DNA of 64,000 nucleotides, from the NCBI GenBank assembly GCA_947359465.1, contig CANAIC010000149.1, positions 1-64,000 of the forward strand. Direction: 5' to 3'. The notes below the pieces were generated by a model, which saw only the letters and a program-made list of their open reading frames with translations, ran no database searches and was not told where the DNA came from. A program made the translations under genes and the position numbers. Origin of the DNA: Metellina segmentata. Taxonomy: Eukaryota > Arthropoda > Arachnida > Araneae > Tetragnathidae. Shown here piece after piece: positions 63,854 through 64,000 of this stretch (its first letter is position 1; every line of letters begins with the position of its first letter).

Positions 63854-64000
63854 CATTCAGTCAGTCAGATTCGACTACCCGAATATAGTAAAGACTTTCT
63901 TTTATGAATTACAAAGTACCAATTTATTTACGTGGTTATATTATCATTGAATTTTCTTTAGTTATTCTAGTGGTAGCTAAAATCCACTTTGAGGAGAGAA
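63854..64000 (+). mobile_element. SINE family B, copy 4, cut by window end
   Basis: CATTCAGTCAGTCAGATTCG, CCGAATATAG, then TTCTTTAGTTATTCTAGTGG and CCACTTTGAGG match copies 2 and 3. The promoter region and tail lie beyond the window. Confidence 0.75.

Overview
This is an AT-rich eukaryotic window, almost certainly from an arthropod. The retrotransposon lineages (three different BEL/Pao elements), the tRNA-derived SINEs and a MULE with a SWIM finger remind me most of spiders, but that is from memory. No operons, ribosome-binding sites or prokaryotic features are present. I found no convincing intact host gene. Nearly everything recognisable is a transposable element or its debris, and most coding stretches are broken by stops or frameshifts.

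Layout. 1-5255: 3' part of BEL-1 (+) with its 3' LTR. 5388-5564: scrap of a non-LTR element (-). 5843-15546: a composite hAT element with an 8-bp target-site duplication (TSD). It holds BEL-2 (-, 5950-11920), a SINE, a second copy of its own left terminus (12911) and a transposase split by a TTA-flanked Harbinger-like element (13833-14816). 15851-18710: SINE copies and a long dispersed repeat (A). 18930-21724: a MULE-type transposase gene with duplicated upstream exons, now a pseudogene. 21994-23227: a perfect hairpin and a triple tandem repeat. 23228-26551: nothing recognised except a 48-bp perfect palindrome. 26552-28000: Helitron interrupted by a SINE. 28127-31425: ZMYM1-like hAT carrying an 885-bp non-autonomous element that itself contains a tRNA-like sequence.

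33450-35021: complete non-autonomous Helitron (-). 36559-36832: SINE. 37691-43162: a large TIR element containing a Helitron, which contains a hAT, plus a TA-flanked HTH-encoding transposon. 43163-46011: poorly characterised, with a Merlin-like scrap. 46012-50560: a third, split copy of the 885-bp element surrounding about 4.35 kb of another TIR element, which has a Copia remnant and a RING-like terminal exon. 50608-51283: C2H2 and THAP zinc-finger fragments. 51413-53130: repeat B, paralogous to repeat A. 53634-60694: BEL-3, complete with both LTRs and a 5-bp TSD, holding a second 885-bp element. 60875-63803: a BED-type hAT remnant whose end was invaded by a relative. 63854-64000: a SINE cut by the window edge.

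The biology is therefore layered transposition. The TSDs and TIRs allow relative dating of several insertions (885-bp element after BEL-3; hAT-3 after Helitron-3; Harbinger-like element after hAT-1; SINE after Helitron-1). The most unusual items are the 885-bp DNA element with an internal Pol III promoter, the mosaic SINEs that share one central domain, and the hAT-1 composite with two left ends.
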